This document shows positions 32,354 through 40,572 of a DNA stretch of 45,647 bases, one piece after another. Below the pieces are notes generated by a model. It did not search any database and was not told where the DNA came from. It saw only the letters and a program-made list of their open reading frames with translations. Position numbers and translations under genes: made by a program. The DNA comes from an uncultured Pseudomonadota bacterium (GTDB lineage: Bacteria; Myxococcota_A; UBA796; CAJQPC01): positions 1-45,647 of the forward strand of contig CAJXRZ010000046.1 of the NCBI GenBank assembly GCA_913060515.1, in the 5' to 3' direction. How positions within the stretch are numbered: position 1 is the first letter of the stretch; each line of letters opens with the position of its first letter.

Positions 32354-34144
32354 ATGAGCGGCTTGGCTGGCATTGTGGACTTTAGGCAAGGGGCGCCCAA
32401 GGCGGCTTGGCTGAAAGGCATGGCCCGGGTCCAGGGCCCGGACCAAAAGGAGCGCTGGGCCAAGAAGCAGGCCCTGCTCGCGGGACCTGAGCTCGCCGAG
32501 GTGGAAGGGCGCGTGATGGTCGGCGCCTTCCAGGTCTACGGCGCGGAAGGGCTGCGCAGCCGCTTGGCTCGGGAGGGCCTGGAGCCCCGCACCGACTCCG
32601 CTGAGCTCCTGGCGCAGGGATGGAACCACTGGGGCGACGGGCTGCTCGAGCGCATCAACGGGGACTTCGCCCTGGCCACCTGGGACATGCAGCGCAAGGT
32701 CTTGGTCCTGGCACGCGACCGGGTCGGCGCGCGGCCCCTCTACTACACTTGGCTTCAGGGGCGTTTGGCCTTTGCCAGCGACATCCGCGCCTTGCTCACG
32801 CTGCCCTGGGTGTCCAAGGAATTGGCCCGTGAACACCTCGCTGAACAGCTGGCCTTTCGCTACGTTCACGCCCCCCGCACCATGCTGCGAGACGTGCGCC
32901 TCCTGCCCGCCGGAAGCATCGCCACCATCGACGCCGGTGGGGTGATCCTCAAGCGCTGGGACCGGGCCAAGATGTGTCCAGCCGATGCAGAAGAGCCCCC
33001 TGAGCAGGAGGTTCAGGCGCGCCTGGAGTCCCTCTTGGATCGGGCGGTTGGCCGGCGAATGGACCAGGGCGGGGTGGGGGTCTTGCTCTCAGGAGGAGGA
33101 GCCAGCTCGGCCATCTTGGGCATGGCTTCCAAGAAAGGGCCAACGCGCAGCTACAACGTCAGCTTCTCCGATGGTGGCCAGGACGAGGCCAGCTTTGCCG
33201 GTCGCATCGCCAAGATCTACGGCAGCGAGCACCAGCTCATTCGCCTGGATCGCGCCGACTTTGTGCGCGCCTTGGACCAGGCCATTCCCGCCAGCTCGGC
33301 GCCCTTGCCAACGCCGGCCGCCATCATCCAGTGGTTGCTGCTCGAGCAGACCGAGGGCGTGGTCCTCTCGGGAGACGGTGCAGATGAGCTGCTGGGCGGG
33401 AGCCGCGTTGAAGAGCTGATGTTGGAGCTTCGTGCCTCCGGTGTGGCGGCCAACCTGCCCACGGGCCTGCGCGGAGGAATGGGCCGCTTGCTCGGCCGCC
33501 GTGGTCAGCAGCTCCTGGTGGGGCCGGAGCGCTTTGGCTTGGTGCGTCATGTGGGCGGCAGCAACATCTTCGGGCAGCAAGGTCGCAGGGAGGTCCTTCG
33601 GGATCCGTCTCTGGTTCGGCCCGGTGTGCGTCGGCAGATGCTGGAGCCTCTGTACCGCGAGGTGCGCTCGGATCCCGTCAACGAGGTCCTGCACGTCTAC
33701 CAACGCGGCTGGCTGCCCCACAACTCCCTGGCGCGTGCCCGTCAGGCTGCGGTGAGCGCGGGCGTGGATCTGCGCTTTCCCTTGTTGGATCCGGATCTTC
33801 TCGACTACCTGGACATGTTGCCTGGCCGCGCCAAGGTCAAGCGGCGCTTGGGCCGATGGCAGTCCAAGTGGCCCCTGAAGCACATCAACGCCCGAGAGCT
33901 GCCTCCGCGGCTTGTGTGGCGGCCAAAGCGACGCATGCCTGCGCCCCTGGACCGATGGCTGCGCGGCGAGGGGGAGGCCTTCCTCTGGGAGCAGGTCTCG
34001 GCAATCTGTCAGGACCCCCACAAGATCTTTCAACCGGATGCGATTCGGCGCCTGGCGCGCGAACATGCGGCCGGCGATGCAGACCATGGCGCGAAGCTCT
34101 GGACCCTGATCTTTCTCGATGCTTGGCTGCGAAGCCTTGGCTGA
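32354..34144 (+). CDS. Asparagine-synthetase-like protein lacking the glutaminase Cys
   Basis: A protein of 596 residues, usual length for AsnB-type enzymes. The N-terminal class II glutaminase domain (about 1-200) begins MSGLAGIVDF: the catalytic Cys2 of MCGI is Ser. The RHRGPD motif is also altered (ARVQGPDQ). The synthetase domain has the PPi loop as LLSGGGASSAILG (about 243-255), where SGGLDSS is usual, so the Asp is Ala; SGDGADELLGG and RFPLLDPDLLDY are normal. It may use free ammonia, or another nucleophile as beta-lactam synthetase relatives do, or be inactive. GGAGG lies seven bases before the ATG. Confidence 0.87.
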   Translation: MSGLAGIVDFRQGAPKAAWLKGMARVQGPDQKERWAKKQALLAGPELAEVEGRVMVGAFQVYGAEGLRSRLAREGLEPRTDSAELLAQGWNHWGDGLLERINGDFALATWDMQRKVLVLARDRVGARPLYYTWLQGRLAFASDIRALLTLPWVSKELAREHLAEQLAFRYVHAPRTMLRDVRLLPAGSIATIDAGGVILKRWDRAKMCPADAEEPPEQEVQARLESLLDRAVGRRMDQGGVGVLLSGGGASSAILGMASKKGPTRSYNVSFSDGGQDEASFAGRIAKIYGSEHQLIRLDRADFVRALDQAIPASSAPLPTPAAIIQWLLLEQTEGVVLSGDGADELLGGSRVEELMLELRASGVAANLPTGLRGGMGRLLGRRGQQLLVGPERFGLVRHVGGSNIFGQQGRREVLRDPSLVRPGVRRQMLEPLYREVRSDPVNEVLHVYQRGWLPHNSLARARQAAVSAGVDLRFPLLDPDLLDYLDMLPGRAKVKRRLGRWQSKWPLKHINARELPPRLVWRPKRRMPAPLDRWLRGEGEAFLWEQVSAICQDPHKIFQPDAIRRLAREHAAGDADHGAKLWTLIFLDAWLRSLG

Positions 34145-34220
34145 CCTGGGCTTTTTCACCAAGGGCCCCTGGGTGCTGCAATCTTGTAGGACTGATGACC
34201 CAGTTGGGCAGCTTCGAAAC

Positions 34221-34297
34221 AAACCCTCACGTGAACGTTAGGGTTTGACTGCGGGGCCAAGTGCGGGTAAAAAACCCTCAAGCCAACGTGAGAGTCC
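34221..34297 (+). promoter_or_regulatory. Promoter with two operator copies before merR-isc
   Basis: A -35 box TTGACT (34245-34250) and a -10-like TAAAAA (34268-34273) are 17 bases apart, giving a start near 34280. Two copies of ACCCTCA-N8-T(T/G)AG(G/A)GT lie 51 bases apart: 34223-34244, inside a 26-base near-palindrome (34221-34246) that overlaps the -35 by two bases, and 34274-34295, right after the -10. Both spacers end in AACG. The layout suits repression by the MerR-type protein encoded next; the operator is not between -35 and -10 as in classical MerR activation. Confidence 0.75.
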
Positions 34298-34795
34298 GTG
34301 ACCAAGTCCACCAAAACCCCTGACACCATGCGAATCGGTCAGCTGGTCAAGGCTACCGGTAAGACTGCGCGTACTCTGCACTTCTACGAAGAGATGGGCT
34401 TGCTCCGTCCTTCTGGGCGAACCAAGGGTGGCTTTCGTCTCTACGACGACACCGCCCTGGTGCGTGTGCGCTGGATCGAGCGTCTGCAAGAGCTCGGCTT
34501 CTCCCTACAGGAGGTCCAAGACTTCTTGGCCCGCCTCAGCGAGGAGGCCTACGGTCCCGACGCGATGATGCGCTTGCGCAGCTTCTACGTTGAAAAGTTG
34601 GAAGAGACCCGCATGGCCATGGCAAGGATGCGCGCTTTGGAGCGCGATCTAAGCAACTCCATCGACTACCTGGACGGGTGCCGCAGCTGCGAGCCCCTGA
34701 CCAACCGGGGCGACTGCTCCGTCTGCGACCAACACCCCGTCCAAGATCAGGGCGTCCCTGACTTGGTTGCCGCTGTCACCCAGGCCCAAGCCTGA
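34298..34795 (+). CDS. MerR-family regulator with CX2CX8CX2C, first gene of isc operon
   Basis: A protein of 165 residues (GTG 34298), or 155 from the ATG at 34328 where the MerR domain begins (MRIGQLVKATGKTARTLHFYEEMGLL). The winged helix covers about 11-80 and a long dimerisation helix about 95-125. The C-terminus has Cys128, 131, 140 and 143 (CRSC...CSVC). Such a cluster could bind Zn or an Fe-S cluster; SoxR, a MerR relative, holds a [2Fe-2S] cluster with four Cys but other spacing. Its place directly before iscS, 21 bases away, and the paired operators suggest that it senses cluster status and controls the operon in place of IscR. This role is inferred. Confidence 0.9.
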   Translation: MTKSTKTPDTMRIGQLVKATGKTARTLHFYEEMGLLRPSGRTKGGFRLYDDTALVRVRWIERLQELGFSLQEVQDFLARLSEEAYGPDAMMRLRSFYVEKLEETRMAMARMRALERDLSNSIDYLDGCRSCEPLTNRGDCSVCDQHPVQDQGVPDLVAAVTQAQA

Positions 34796-34816
34796 CCCCC
34801 ATCTGGAGCCTGCAAC

Positions 34817-36043
34817 ATGGCTGTTGAACTGCCCATCTACCTGGACAACCACGCAACCACGCCTTTGGACCCTCGGGTTCTGGAAGCGATGTTGCCCTAC
34901 ATGACCAAGGTCTTCGGCAACGCCTCCAGCCGCAACCACAGCTTCGGCTGGGCTGCGGGAGAGGGCGTAAACGCGGCCCGCGAGCAGGTCGCCAAGCTCA
35001 TCGGTGCCAGCTCCAAGGAGATCATCTGGACCTCCGGTGCCACCGAGTCCAACAACTTGGCCATCATCGGCGGCGCACGCTTCAATGCCCGCAAGAAGGG
35101 CAAGCACGTCATCACGGTGCTCACCGAGCACAAGGCCACCCTGGACAGCGCTCACCAGCTTGAGAAGGAAGGCTTCGAGGTCACCTTCTTGGAAGTGGAC
35201 GACCAAGGCTTGGTCACTCCAGAGCAGGTGGCAGCCGCCATCCGCGAGGACACCGTGCTCGTCAGCGTGATGTACGCCAACAACGAGATCGGTGTGATTC
35301 AGCCCATCTCGGAGATCGGCGCTGTCTGTCGCGAGAAGGGCGTCATCTTCCATTGTGATGCGGTCCAGGCCACCGGCAAGATTCCGGTGAACGTCGCCGA
35401 CCTGAACGTGGACCTGCTCTCCATCAGCGCCCACAAGATGTACGGCCCCAAGGGCATCGGCGCGCTCTACGTGCGCCGCGGTCGGCCACGCATTCGCATT
35501 GAGCCGCTGATCTTCGGCGGCGGTCACGAGCGTGGACTGCGCTCCGGCACCCTGGCAGTGCACCAGATCGTCGGCTTCGGCAAGGCGGCTGAGCTGGCCA
35601 TGGACGACCTGGTCAGCGGCGAGATCGAGCGCGTCCGTGGCATGCGAGACCGCATGTGGACCACCCTCCAGGAGAACCTGGATGAGCTCTACCTCAACGG
35701 CTCCGAGACCAATCGCCTGCCCAACAACCTCAACGTCAGCTTTGCCTACGTCGAGGGCGAGGCCATGATGATGGCCATCAAGGACATCGCGGTGTCCTCT
35801 GGTTCGGCCTGTACTTCCGCTAGCTTGGAGCCCAGCTATGTGCTTCGGGCGCTGGGAGTGGATGTGGAGCTGGCACACACCTCCATCCGCTTTGGCTTGG
35901 GTCGCTTCACCACCGATGAAGAGATCGACTACGCCATCGCCGAGGTCATCACAGCCGTGAACAAGCTGCGCGACATGAGCCCCTTGTGGGAGATGGTGCA
36001 GGACGGCATCGACATCAAGAGCATTCAGTGGGAAGCGCACTGA
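34817..36043 (+). CDS. iscS: Cysteine desulfurase IscS
   Basis: A protein of 408 residues. It removes sulfur from L-cysteine with PLP and passes it as persulfide to IscU. Residues visible: the [16 protein letters not shown] start, HKATLDS, the [13 protein letters not shown] pocket, PLP-binding Lys207 ([12 protein letters not shown]) and the mobile catalytic Cys332 in [17 protein letters not shown], close to E. coli IscS Lys206 and Cys328. The longer loop between GSAC and the rest fits group I desulfurases. GGAGCC precedes the ATG. Second gene of the isc operon, 21 bases after the MerR gene and 63 before iscU. Confidence 0.97.
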   Translation: MAVELPIYLDNHATTPLDPRVLEAMLPYMTKVFGNASSRNHSFGWAAGEGVNAAREQVAKLIGASSKEIIWTSGATESNNLAIIGGARFNARKKGKHVITVLTEHKATLDSAHQLEKEGFEVTFLEVDDQGLVTPEQVAAAIREDTVLVSVMYANNEIGVIQPISEIGAVCREKGVIFHCDAVQATGKIPVNVADLNVDLLSISAHKMYGPKGIGALYVRRGRPRIRIEPLIFGGGHERGLRSGTLAVHQIVGFGKAAELAMDDLVSGEIERVRGMRDRMWTTLQENLDELYLNGSETNRLPNNLNVSFAYVEGEAMMMAIKDIAVSSGSACTSASLEPSYVLRALGVDVELAHTSIRFGLGRFTTDEEIDYAIAEVITAVNKLRDMSPLWEMVQDGIDIKSIQWEAH

Positions 36044-36106
36044 GCCCCACGCTCAGATGCGCTGTCTCTCCAAAACACTTTGAGAATCTTTACTTAGGAG
36101 GACCTC

Positions 36107-36505
36107 ATGGCCTACTCCGATAAGCTGGTCGACCACTTCGAGAACCCCCGCAACATGGGCGCCCTGGACAAGGAATCTGACGAAGTCGGGACCGGTCTGG
36201 TGGGTGCACCTGCCTGTGGCGACGTGATGAAGCTGCAGCTCAAGATCAGCGACGACGGCATCATCGAAGATGCCAAGTTCAAGACCTTTGGCTGCGGTTC
36301 CGCAATCGCAAGCTCCAGCCTGGTGACCGAGATGGTCAAGGGCAAGAGCGTCGAGTTCGCTGAGAACCTGGAGAACGGCGCCATCGCCGAAGAGCTCTCC
36401 TTGCCTCCCGTAAAGATTCACTGCTCCGTGCTCGCAGAGGACGCTATCAAGGCGGCCTTGGCGGACTACCGTCGCAAGCAAGCGGCCAAGAACGCCCCCG
36501 CCTGA
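36107..36505 (+). CDS. iscU: Fe-S cluster scaffold IscU
   Basis: A protein of 132 residues. The scaffold ligands are at the same numbers as in E. coli: Cys37 (ACGDVM, with Asp39), Cys63 (FGCGSAIASSS) and Cys106 (IHCSVLAEDAI), plus His105. The chaperone recognition site LPPVK is at 99-103, and is bound by HscA encoded downstream. It starts with the strongest ribosome binding site in the operon (AGGAGG, seven bases before the ATG), as expected for the most abundant component. The 63-base gap after iscS holds no other signal I can name. Confidence 0.97.
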   Translation: MAYSDKLVDHFENPRNMGALDKESDEVGTGLVGAPACGDVMKLQLKISDDGIIEDAKFKTFGCGSAIASSSLVTEMVKGKSVEFAENLENGAIAEELSLPPVKIHCSVLAEDAIKAALADYRRKQAAKNAPA

Positions 36506-36513
36506 GCGCGCTC

Positions 36514-36530
36514 TGGTTCCCCTGGAACCA
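36514..36530 (+). promoter_or_regulatory. Hairpin between iscU and iscA
   Basis: TGGTTCC-CCT-GGAACCA forms a perfect seven-base stem nine bases after the iscU stop, followed by pyrimidine-rich CCTCTTCTTT. It could be an attenuator or an mRNA-processing or stability element that makes upstream genes more abundant than downstream ones. Confidence 0.5.
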
Positions 36531-36549
36531 CCTCTTCTTTGGAGCCACA

Positions 36550-36882
36550 ATGGCCATCCAGATCACTGACCGAGCTGTCACCCGATTCGAGAAGCTGCGC
36601 ATGATGCGCCAGACCCCCGACCACGTCTTGCGCGTGGGCGTGCGTGGTGGAGGCTGCTCGGGTTTGAGCTACTTCTTGGACATCGTCGAGGCGCCAGAGC
36701 CCAAGGACAAGGTCTTCACCTTCAAGGAAGGCGAAATCACCGTGGCCGTGGACCGCAAGAGCTACCTGTTCTTGAACGGCACCGAGATCGACTTTGAGAA
36801 GACTCTGATGAAGACGGGCTTTGTGTTCAACAACCCGCTGTCCGGGAGCTCCTGCTCCTGCGGTGAGTCCTTCACGCTGTGA
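36550..36882 (+). CDS. iscA: Fe-S assembly protein IscA (A-type carrier)
   Basis: A protein of 110 residues. The three conserved cysteines are Cys36 (GGGCSGLSY) and the C-terminal CxC at 102 and 104 (SSCSCGESF). A-type proteins carry Fe-S clusters or iron to client proteins. GGAG lies before the ATG. 44 bases after iscU, with the hairpin in the gap, and 33 before hscB. The presence of GGGCSGLSY and FNNPLSGSSCSCG assigns the family firmly; IscA rather than SufA or ErpA is by operon position. Confidence 0.95.
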   Translation: MAIQITDRAVTRFEKLRMMRQTPDHVLRVGVRGGGCSGLSYFLDIVEAPEPKDKVFTFKEGEITVAVDRKSYLFLNGTEIDFEKTLMKTGFVFNNPLSGSSCSCGESFTL

Positions 36883-36915
36883 TGGACCGTGCTGTTGTGG
36901 CAATAGGAGCCTGAC

Positions 36916-37476
36916 GTGACCCAGTGTTGGCAGTGCCGCGAGCCGGTACAAGGCCCCGTGTGCGCAGGCTGTGGGGCCATTCAGCCCCCGCCGCCGCATC
37001 CTGATCTCTTCGCCATCTTGGGCATGTCTCCCAGCTTTGTCATCGACCGCAAGGCCGTCGACAAGGCTTGGCGTGCGGCCTCCCGCAAGGTGCACCCAGA
37101 CCGCTTCGCCGGGGCCTCGGCCGTGCAGAGGCGCATGGCCTTGCAGTGGACCGCGCACCTGAACCGAGCCCGCAAGGTGATTCGGGATGAGACCCAGCGC
37201 GCTTGGTACTTGGCCACGGGCTCTGAGCGCCCCAGCGAGGGGGCAAACAAGCAGCCGGACCCGGCCTTCTTGGAAGAGGTCTTTGAGCTGAACATGCTGC
37301 GGGCCGAAGACCCCGAGGCCGCCATTCTGCGTGCTGGAGAGCTCCAGGGCACCGAGCAGGCGCGTCTGGCCGCTCTCTTCGCCGCCCAAGAGAAGGGCGG
37401 CTCCCTGGATGCCGTCCCCGCGATATTGAACCGCCTGAACTACTTGAGCACCGTCATCTCAGGCGGCCACGAATAG
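36916..37476 (+). CDS. hscB: HscB co-chaperone with N-terminal tetracysteine module
   Basis: A protein of 186 residues from the GTG at 36916 (AGGAGC upstream). Residues 4-19 hold CX2CX8CX2C (CWQC, then CAGC), a likely zinc-binding module. The J domain follows, with the HPD motif at 60-62 (RKVHPDRFAG), and then a C-terminal helical bundle (PAFLEEVFELNMLRAED) that binds IscU. HscB brings IscU to HscA and stimulates its ATPase. Proteobacterial HscB such as that of E. coli lacks the Cys module, whereas human HSCB has an N-terminal CWNC...CPQC module in the same place. The spacing matches the Cys cluster of the MerR regulator in the same operon. Confidence 0.92.
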   Translation: MTQCWQCREPVQGPVCAGCGAIQPPPPHPDLFAILGMSPSFVIDRKAVDKAWRAASRKVHPDRFAGASAVQRRMALQWTAHLNRARKVIRDETQRAWYLATGSERPSEGANKQPDPAFLEEVFELNMLRAEDPEAAILRAGELQGTEQARLAALFAAQEKGGSLDAVPAILNRLNYLSTVISGGHE

Positions 37477-37506
37477 CCCCACCCGCGGGCACAGAAGGAC
37501 CCAGAC

Positions 37507-39390
37507 ATGGCCAACATCGGCATCGATCTCGGAACCACAAACTCGCTCGTCGCCGTCGTGATGGGCCAGACTCCTCGCGTCCTCCTGGACGACGATGGCC
37601 GCAGCATGACCCCATCGGCTGTGCGCTACACCGGCGCCAAGCAGGCCGACGGAAGCGACGCACCGCCGATGATTGGCTGGGATGCCTTGGACAACGCGGT
37701 CGACCACGCCGAGACCACCCTGACCAGCGTCAAGCGCTTCATGGGCCGCTCTCTGGACGAGGCGCGGAAGGTGGCAGAGGAGCTGCACTACACCCTGGCG
37801 GAAGGCGAGGGCCATGACGTGGTTCGCATTCAAGCAGGGGACAAGGTGGTCACCCCGGTCGAGGTCAGTGCGTGGATCCTGCGCCTGCTCTACATGCGGG
37901 CCAACGAGTGCCTGATGGCCGAGCCCACCGGTGTGGTCATCACCGTGCCCGCCTACTTTGACGACGCCCAGCGCCAGGCCACCCGTGACGCGGGCAAGCT
38001 GGCCGGCATGAACGTGCTGCGCCTGCTCAACGAGCCCACAGCCGCTGCGCTGGCCTATGGCCTTCAGGAGAACAGCCAAGGCACCTACGCGGTCTTCGAC
38101 CTGGGTGGCGGCACCTTCGACATCTCGGTGCTCGAGCTCACCGAAGGTGTCTTCCAGGTGCTCAGCACCGCTGGGGACACCCGCTTGGGCGGGGACGACT
38201 TTGACCGGGAGCTGGCCAAGCTCATCCTGTCCAAGGCCGGCATTGAGAACGCCAAGGGCAGTGTTCTGCGCGCAGCCATGGAAGCGGCCGAGCAAGCCAA
38301 GCGTGACCTCACCGCCGGGGAGATCGCTGCGATTTCGGTGGAGCTGGGCGGTCAGAGCGTGCAGATGCAGATCACCCGCGCCGAGTTCAACGACCTCATC
38401 CGACCCATCGCTGAGCGCACCCTCAAGAGCTGCAAGCAGGCGCTGGCGGACGCGGAGATGGAGCCGGCTGACATGGACGGCGTGGTGCTGGTTGGCGGCT
38501 CGACTCGGGTGCCGCTGGTGCGCGAGATCGTCGAGGAGTTCTTCGGTCAGAAGCCCCTCTCCAACCTGGATCCCGACAAGGTCGTCGCTCTGGGTGCGGC
38601 CTTGCAGGCAGACATCCTGACGGGCAGCTCGGAGCTCTCGGACGACCTCTTGCTGATGGATGTGGTTCCCCTCTCTCTGGGGGTGGAGACCATGGGTGGC
38701 GTGGTCGAGCGCTTGATCTGGCGCAGCTCGCCCATTCCGGTGACGGCCTCGGAGACCTTCACCACGCAGGTGGACGGTCAGAACGCCGTGGACTTGCACG
38801 TGCTGCAGGGAGAGCGGGAGCTGGCCAAGGACAACCGCAGCCTGGCGCGCTTCAAGCTCAAGGGCATCCCGGACATGCCAGCGGGTCTGCCCCGGGTCAA
38901 GGTCACCTTCACGGTCGACGCCGACGGCATCCTCTCGGTGAGCGCCACCGAGCAGTACACCAAGACCCACGCCGAGATCGAAGTGCAGCCCAGCTATGGC
39001 TTGAGCGATGACGAGATCGAGAACATGCTCGAGTCGGCCATCGACAACGCTGAGAGCGATGTGGACCAGCGACTGTTGATCGAGGCCCGCGTGGAAGCGC
39101 AGCAGGTCTTGGCGGTGGTCGACAAGTCTGTGAAAGCGGACGTGGATCTGTTGGGCGGGAACGAGACCCAGGTCATCTCTCAGGTGTCAGACGCGCTGCG
39201 AGAGGCCTGTGAGAGCGATGACCGCAAGCGCATCCAAGAGCTCACCACCAAGCTGGACGAGGTCACTGCGCCCTTCGCCCAGAGGCGCATTGAGCGAGAT
39301 CTCAAGCTGGCTTTGGAGGGGCAAGATGCCCTGCAAGTCTTGGACGTTCTGGACCGCACCGTCAAGGCTGCCGAAGATGCTGCCAACTGA
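37507..39390 (+). CDS. hscA: Hsp70-class chaperone HscA
   Basis: A protein of 627 residues. The ATPase domain (about 1-380) shows [50 protein letters not shown] and [16 protein letters not shown]. The substrate-binding part has [20 protein letters not shown] and [14 protein letters not shown], followed by a helical lid. HscA binds LPPVK of IscU and drives cluster release with ATP. It is called HscA rather than DnaK from its place after hscB and its lack of the long charged EEVD-like tail. GAAGGA lies before the ATG. No ferredoxin (fdx) or iscX gene follows. Confidence 0.95.
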   Translation: MANIGIDLGTTNSLVAVVMGQTPRVLLDDDGRSMTPSAVRYTGAKQADGSDAPPMIGWDALDNAVDHAETTLTSVKRFMGRSLDEARKVAEELHYTLAEGEGHDVVRIQAGDKVVTPVEVSAWILRLLYMRANECLMAEPTGVVITVPAYFDDAQRQATRDAGKLAGMNVLRLLNEPTAAALAYGLQENSQGTYAVFDLGGGTFDISVLELTEGVFQVLSTAGDTRLGGDDFDRELAKLILSKAGIENAKGSVLRAAMEAAEQAKRDLTAGEIAAISVELGGQSVQMQITRAEFNDLIRPIAERTLKSCKQALADAEMEPADMDGVVLVGGSTRVPLVREIVEEFFGQKPLSNLDPDKVVALGAALQADILTGSSELSDDLLLMDVVPLSLGVETMGGVVERLIWRSSPIPVTASETFTTQVDGQNAVDLHVLQGERELAKDNRSLARFKLKGIPDMPAGLPRVKVTFTVDADGILSVSATEQYTKTHAEIEVQPSYGLSDDEIENMLESAIDNAESDVDQRLLIEARVEAQQVLAVVDKSVKADVDLLGGNETQVISQVSDALREACESDDRKRIQELTTKLDEVTAPFAQRRIERDLKLALEGQDALQVLDVLDRTVKAAEDAAN

Positions 39391-39405
39391 CAGGTGACAG
39401 TGCCC

Positions 39406-39422
39406 GCAAGGGCAGCCCTTGC
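39406..39422 (+). terminator. Hairpin after hscA
   Basis: GCAAGGG-CAG-CCCTTGC, a perfect seven-base stem 15 bases after the hscA stop, without a T-run. It may weaken or end the isc transcript before the XRE gene. Confidence 0.45.
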
Positions 39423-39466
39423 TTGGCGTGCTAAGTAACGGGCTAGGCGACAAAGAAGGACCGCGC

Positions 39467-39973
39467 GTGGATCTAGAAGACTTCGGCCGTCGAGTGCGAC
39501 AGCACCGCGAGAAGCTGGGCATGAGCCTGGCGGACGTTGGCGCGGGTGCTGGCTGCAGCCGGCAGAACGTGCACAAGCTTGAAAAGGCCATCGGCAACCC
39601 CACCGTGGGCACCTTGGCCCGTGTGGCGCACGCCTTGGGCTTGGAGCTCCGTCTGGTCTTGGAAGAGGCCGATGGGCGCCGCGCTGATCTGGGCCGCCGC
39701 ATGCGCCGCCTAAACGGCGTCACGACCGAAGCACAGCTCGCCGAACTGGAGGCCGCAATCTCCCAGGTCGAGGCCAAGCTGCTTCCGGCCAGCTTGGTTC
39801 AAGAGGAGCGCCGCGTGCGTACCTTGGCCAGCTTGCTGGAGATGGCGGGTGTACCCGCTGAGCGGGCCGCTGCCCGTGCTGAAGCGGAGAGCGAGAAGCC
39901 CGAGAGTTGGGATGGGGACCGGGCTCGACTGGTTGGGATTATTCAGGAGGAGATTGCGAAGACTGGGAGCTGA
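39467..39973 (+). CDS. XRE-family transcriptional regulator
   Basis: A protein of 168 residues from the GTG at 39467, which has GAAGGA upstream; a longer reading to 39419 would begin inside the hairpin. The N-terminal HTH (DFGRRVRQHREKLGMSLADV, then SRQNVHKLEKAIGNPTVGTL) is a standard lambda-repressor-like fold. The rest is a helical part rich in Glu, Ala and Arg of unknown role. It lies 76 bases after hscA, past a hairpin, and may be a weakly expressed last gene of the isc operon or have its own promoter. Target unknown. Confidence 0.9.
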   Translation: MDLEDFGRRVRQHREKLGMSLADVGAGAGCSRQNVHKLEKAIGNPTVGTLARVAHALGLELRLVLEEADGRRADLGRRMRRLNGVTTEAQLAELEAAISQVEAKLLPASLVQEERRVRTLASLLEMAGVPAERAAARAEAESEKPESWDGDRARLVGIIQEEIAKTGS

Positions 39974-40040
39974 GGGTGCGGTCCGAGTCTTTGGACCCCC
40001 TTGAACCAAGCCCTGGGGTGCGAGGCGCTATGCTTGCCCG

Positions 40041-40529
40041 ATGGAGAAAACCTTGAGCCAAGCCCACAGCTACTTCGAGGACGTGTTGCGGAAGCAGCGC
40101 AAGAAGAACCGGATTCCCATGGTCCTCCTCTTCCTCTTCTTTGGGGTCGGCACCGTCTTGGGGTTCACACTTGATGCCACTGAGTATCCGAGCGCGCGGC
40201 TGGGAACCTTCGGTCTCCTTTGCCTCCCCGTTGTGCCCTTCTACCTCTGGTACCTCCGTCGGGAGAATCAGGGGCTGCTTGGCCTGCGCGAACCCTCGCA
40301 CATCGTCTGGTTCTACGGCATTCAGAAGGGGGGAAAAGTCAACGCCGTGATGGTCGGCTTTGACAACGGAAAACTCTACCGCATGAACCTGCCGCTTATC
40401 TCCTTCAAAGAAGGGTTTTCGCAAGAAGGGCTCCAGCACCTGCGGGCGTGCGCGCCGCATGCGGCGGAGGGCTACAGCGAGGAGCGGCGTCAGGCCTTCA
40501 ATAAGGAGCCCGGGTCGCTGAGGGCTTGA
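40041..40529 (+). CDS. Small membrane protein with two helices
   Basis: A protein of 162 residues of unknown family. A charged start (about 1-24), two hydrophobic helices (about 26-43 and 55-71) and a cytoplasmic C-terminal domain (about 75-162) with IVWFYGIQKGGKVNAVMVGF, which looks like a small beta-rich domain. Plus strand, 67 bases after the XRE gene; no clear ribosome binding site. The helices and good third-position G/C bias support a real gene. Confidence 0.7.
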   Translation: MEKTLSQAHSYFEDVLRKQRKKNRIPMVLLFLFFGVGTVLGFTLDATEYPSARLGTFGLLCLPVVPFYLWYLRRENQGLLGLREPSHIVWFYGIQKGGKVNAVMVGFDNGKLYRMNLPLISFKEGFSQEGLQHLRACAPHAAEGYSEERRQAFNKEPGSLRA

Positions 40530-40572
40530 TGCTCTGCTCAGCCAGGGTAGGGTTTTTCGATGGCCACATGCC

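Noticed and set aside
34328-34795. Regulator read as IscR
   Set aside because: The N-terminus is a MerR winged helix (TLHFYEEMGLL), not Rrf2, and the Cys pattern differs from that of IscR.
39974-40040. TTGAAC at 40001 and TATGCT at 40029 as a promoter
   Set aside because: The spacing is 22 bases, too long for a normal sigma-70 promoter.
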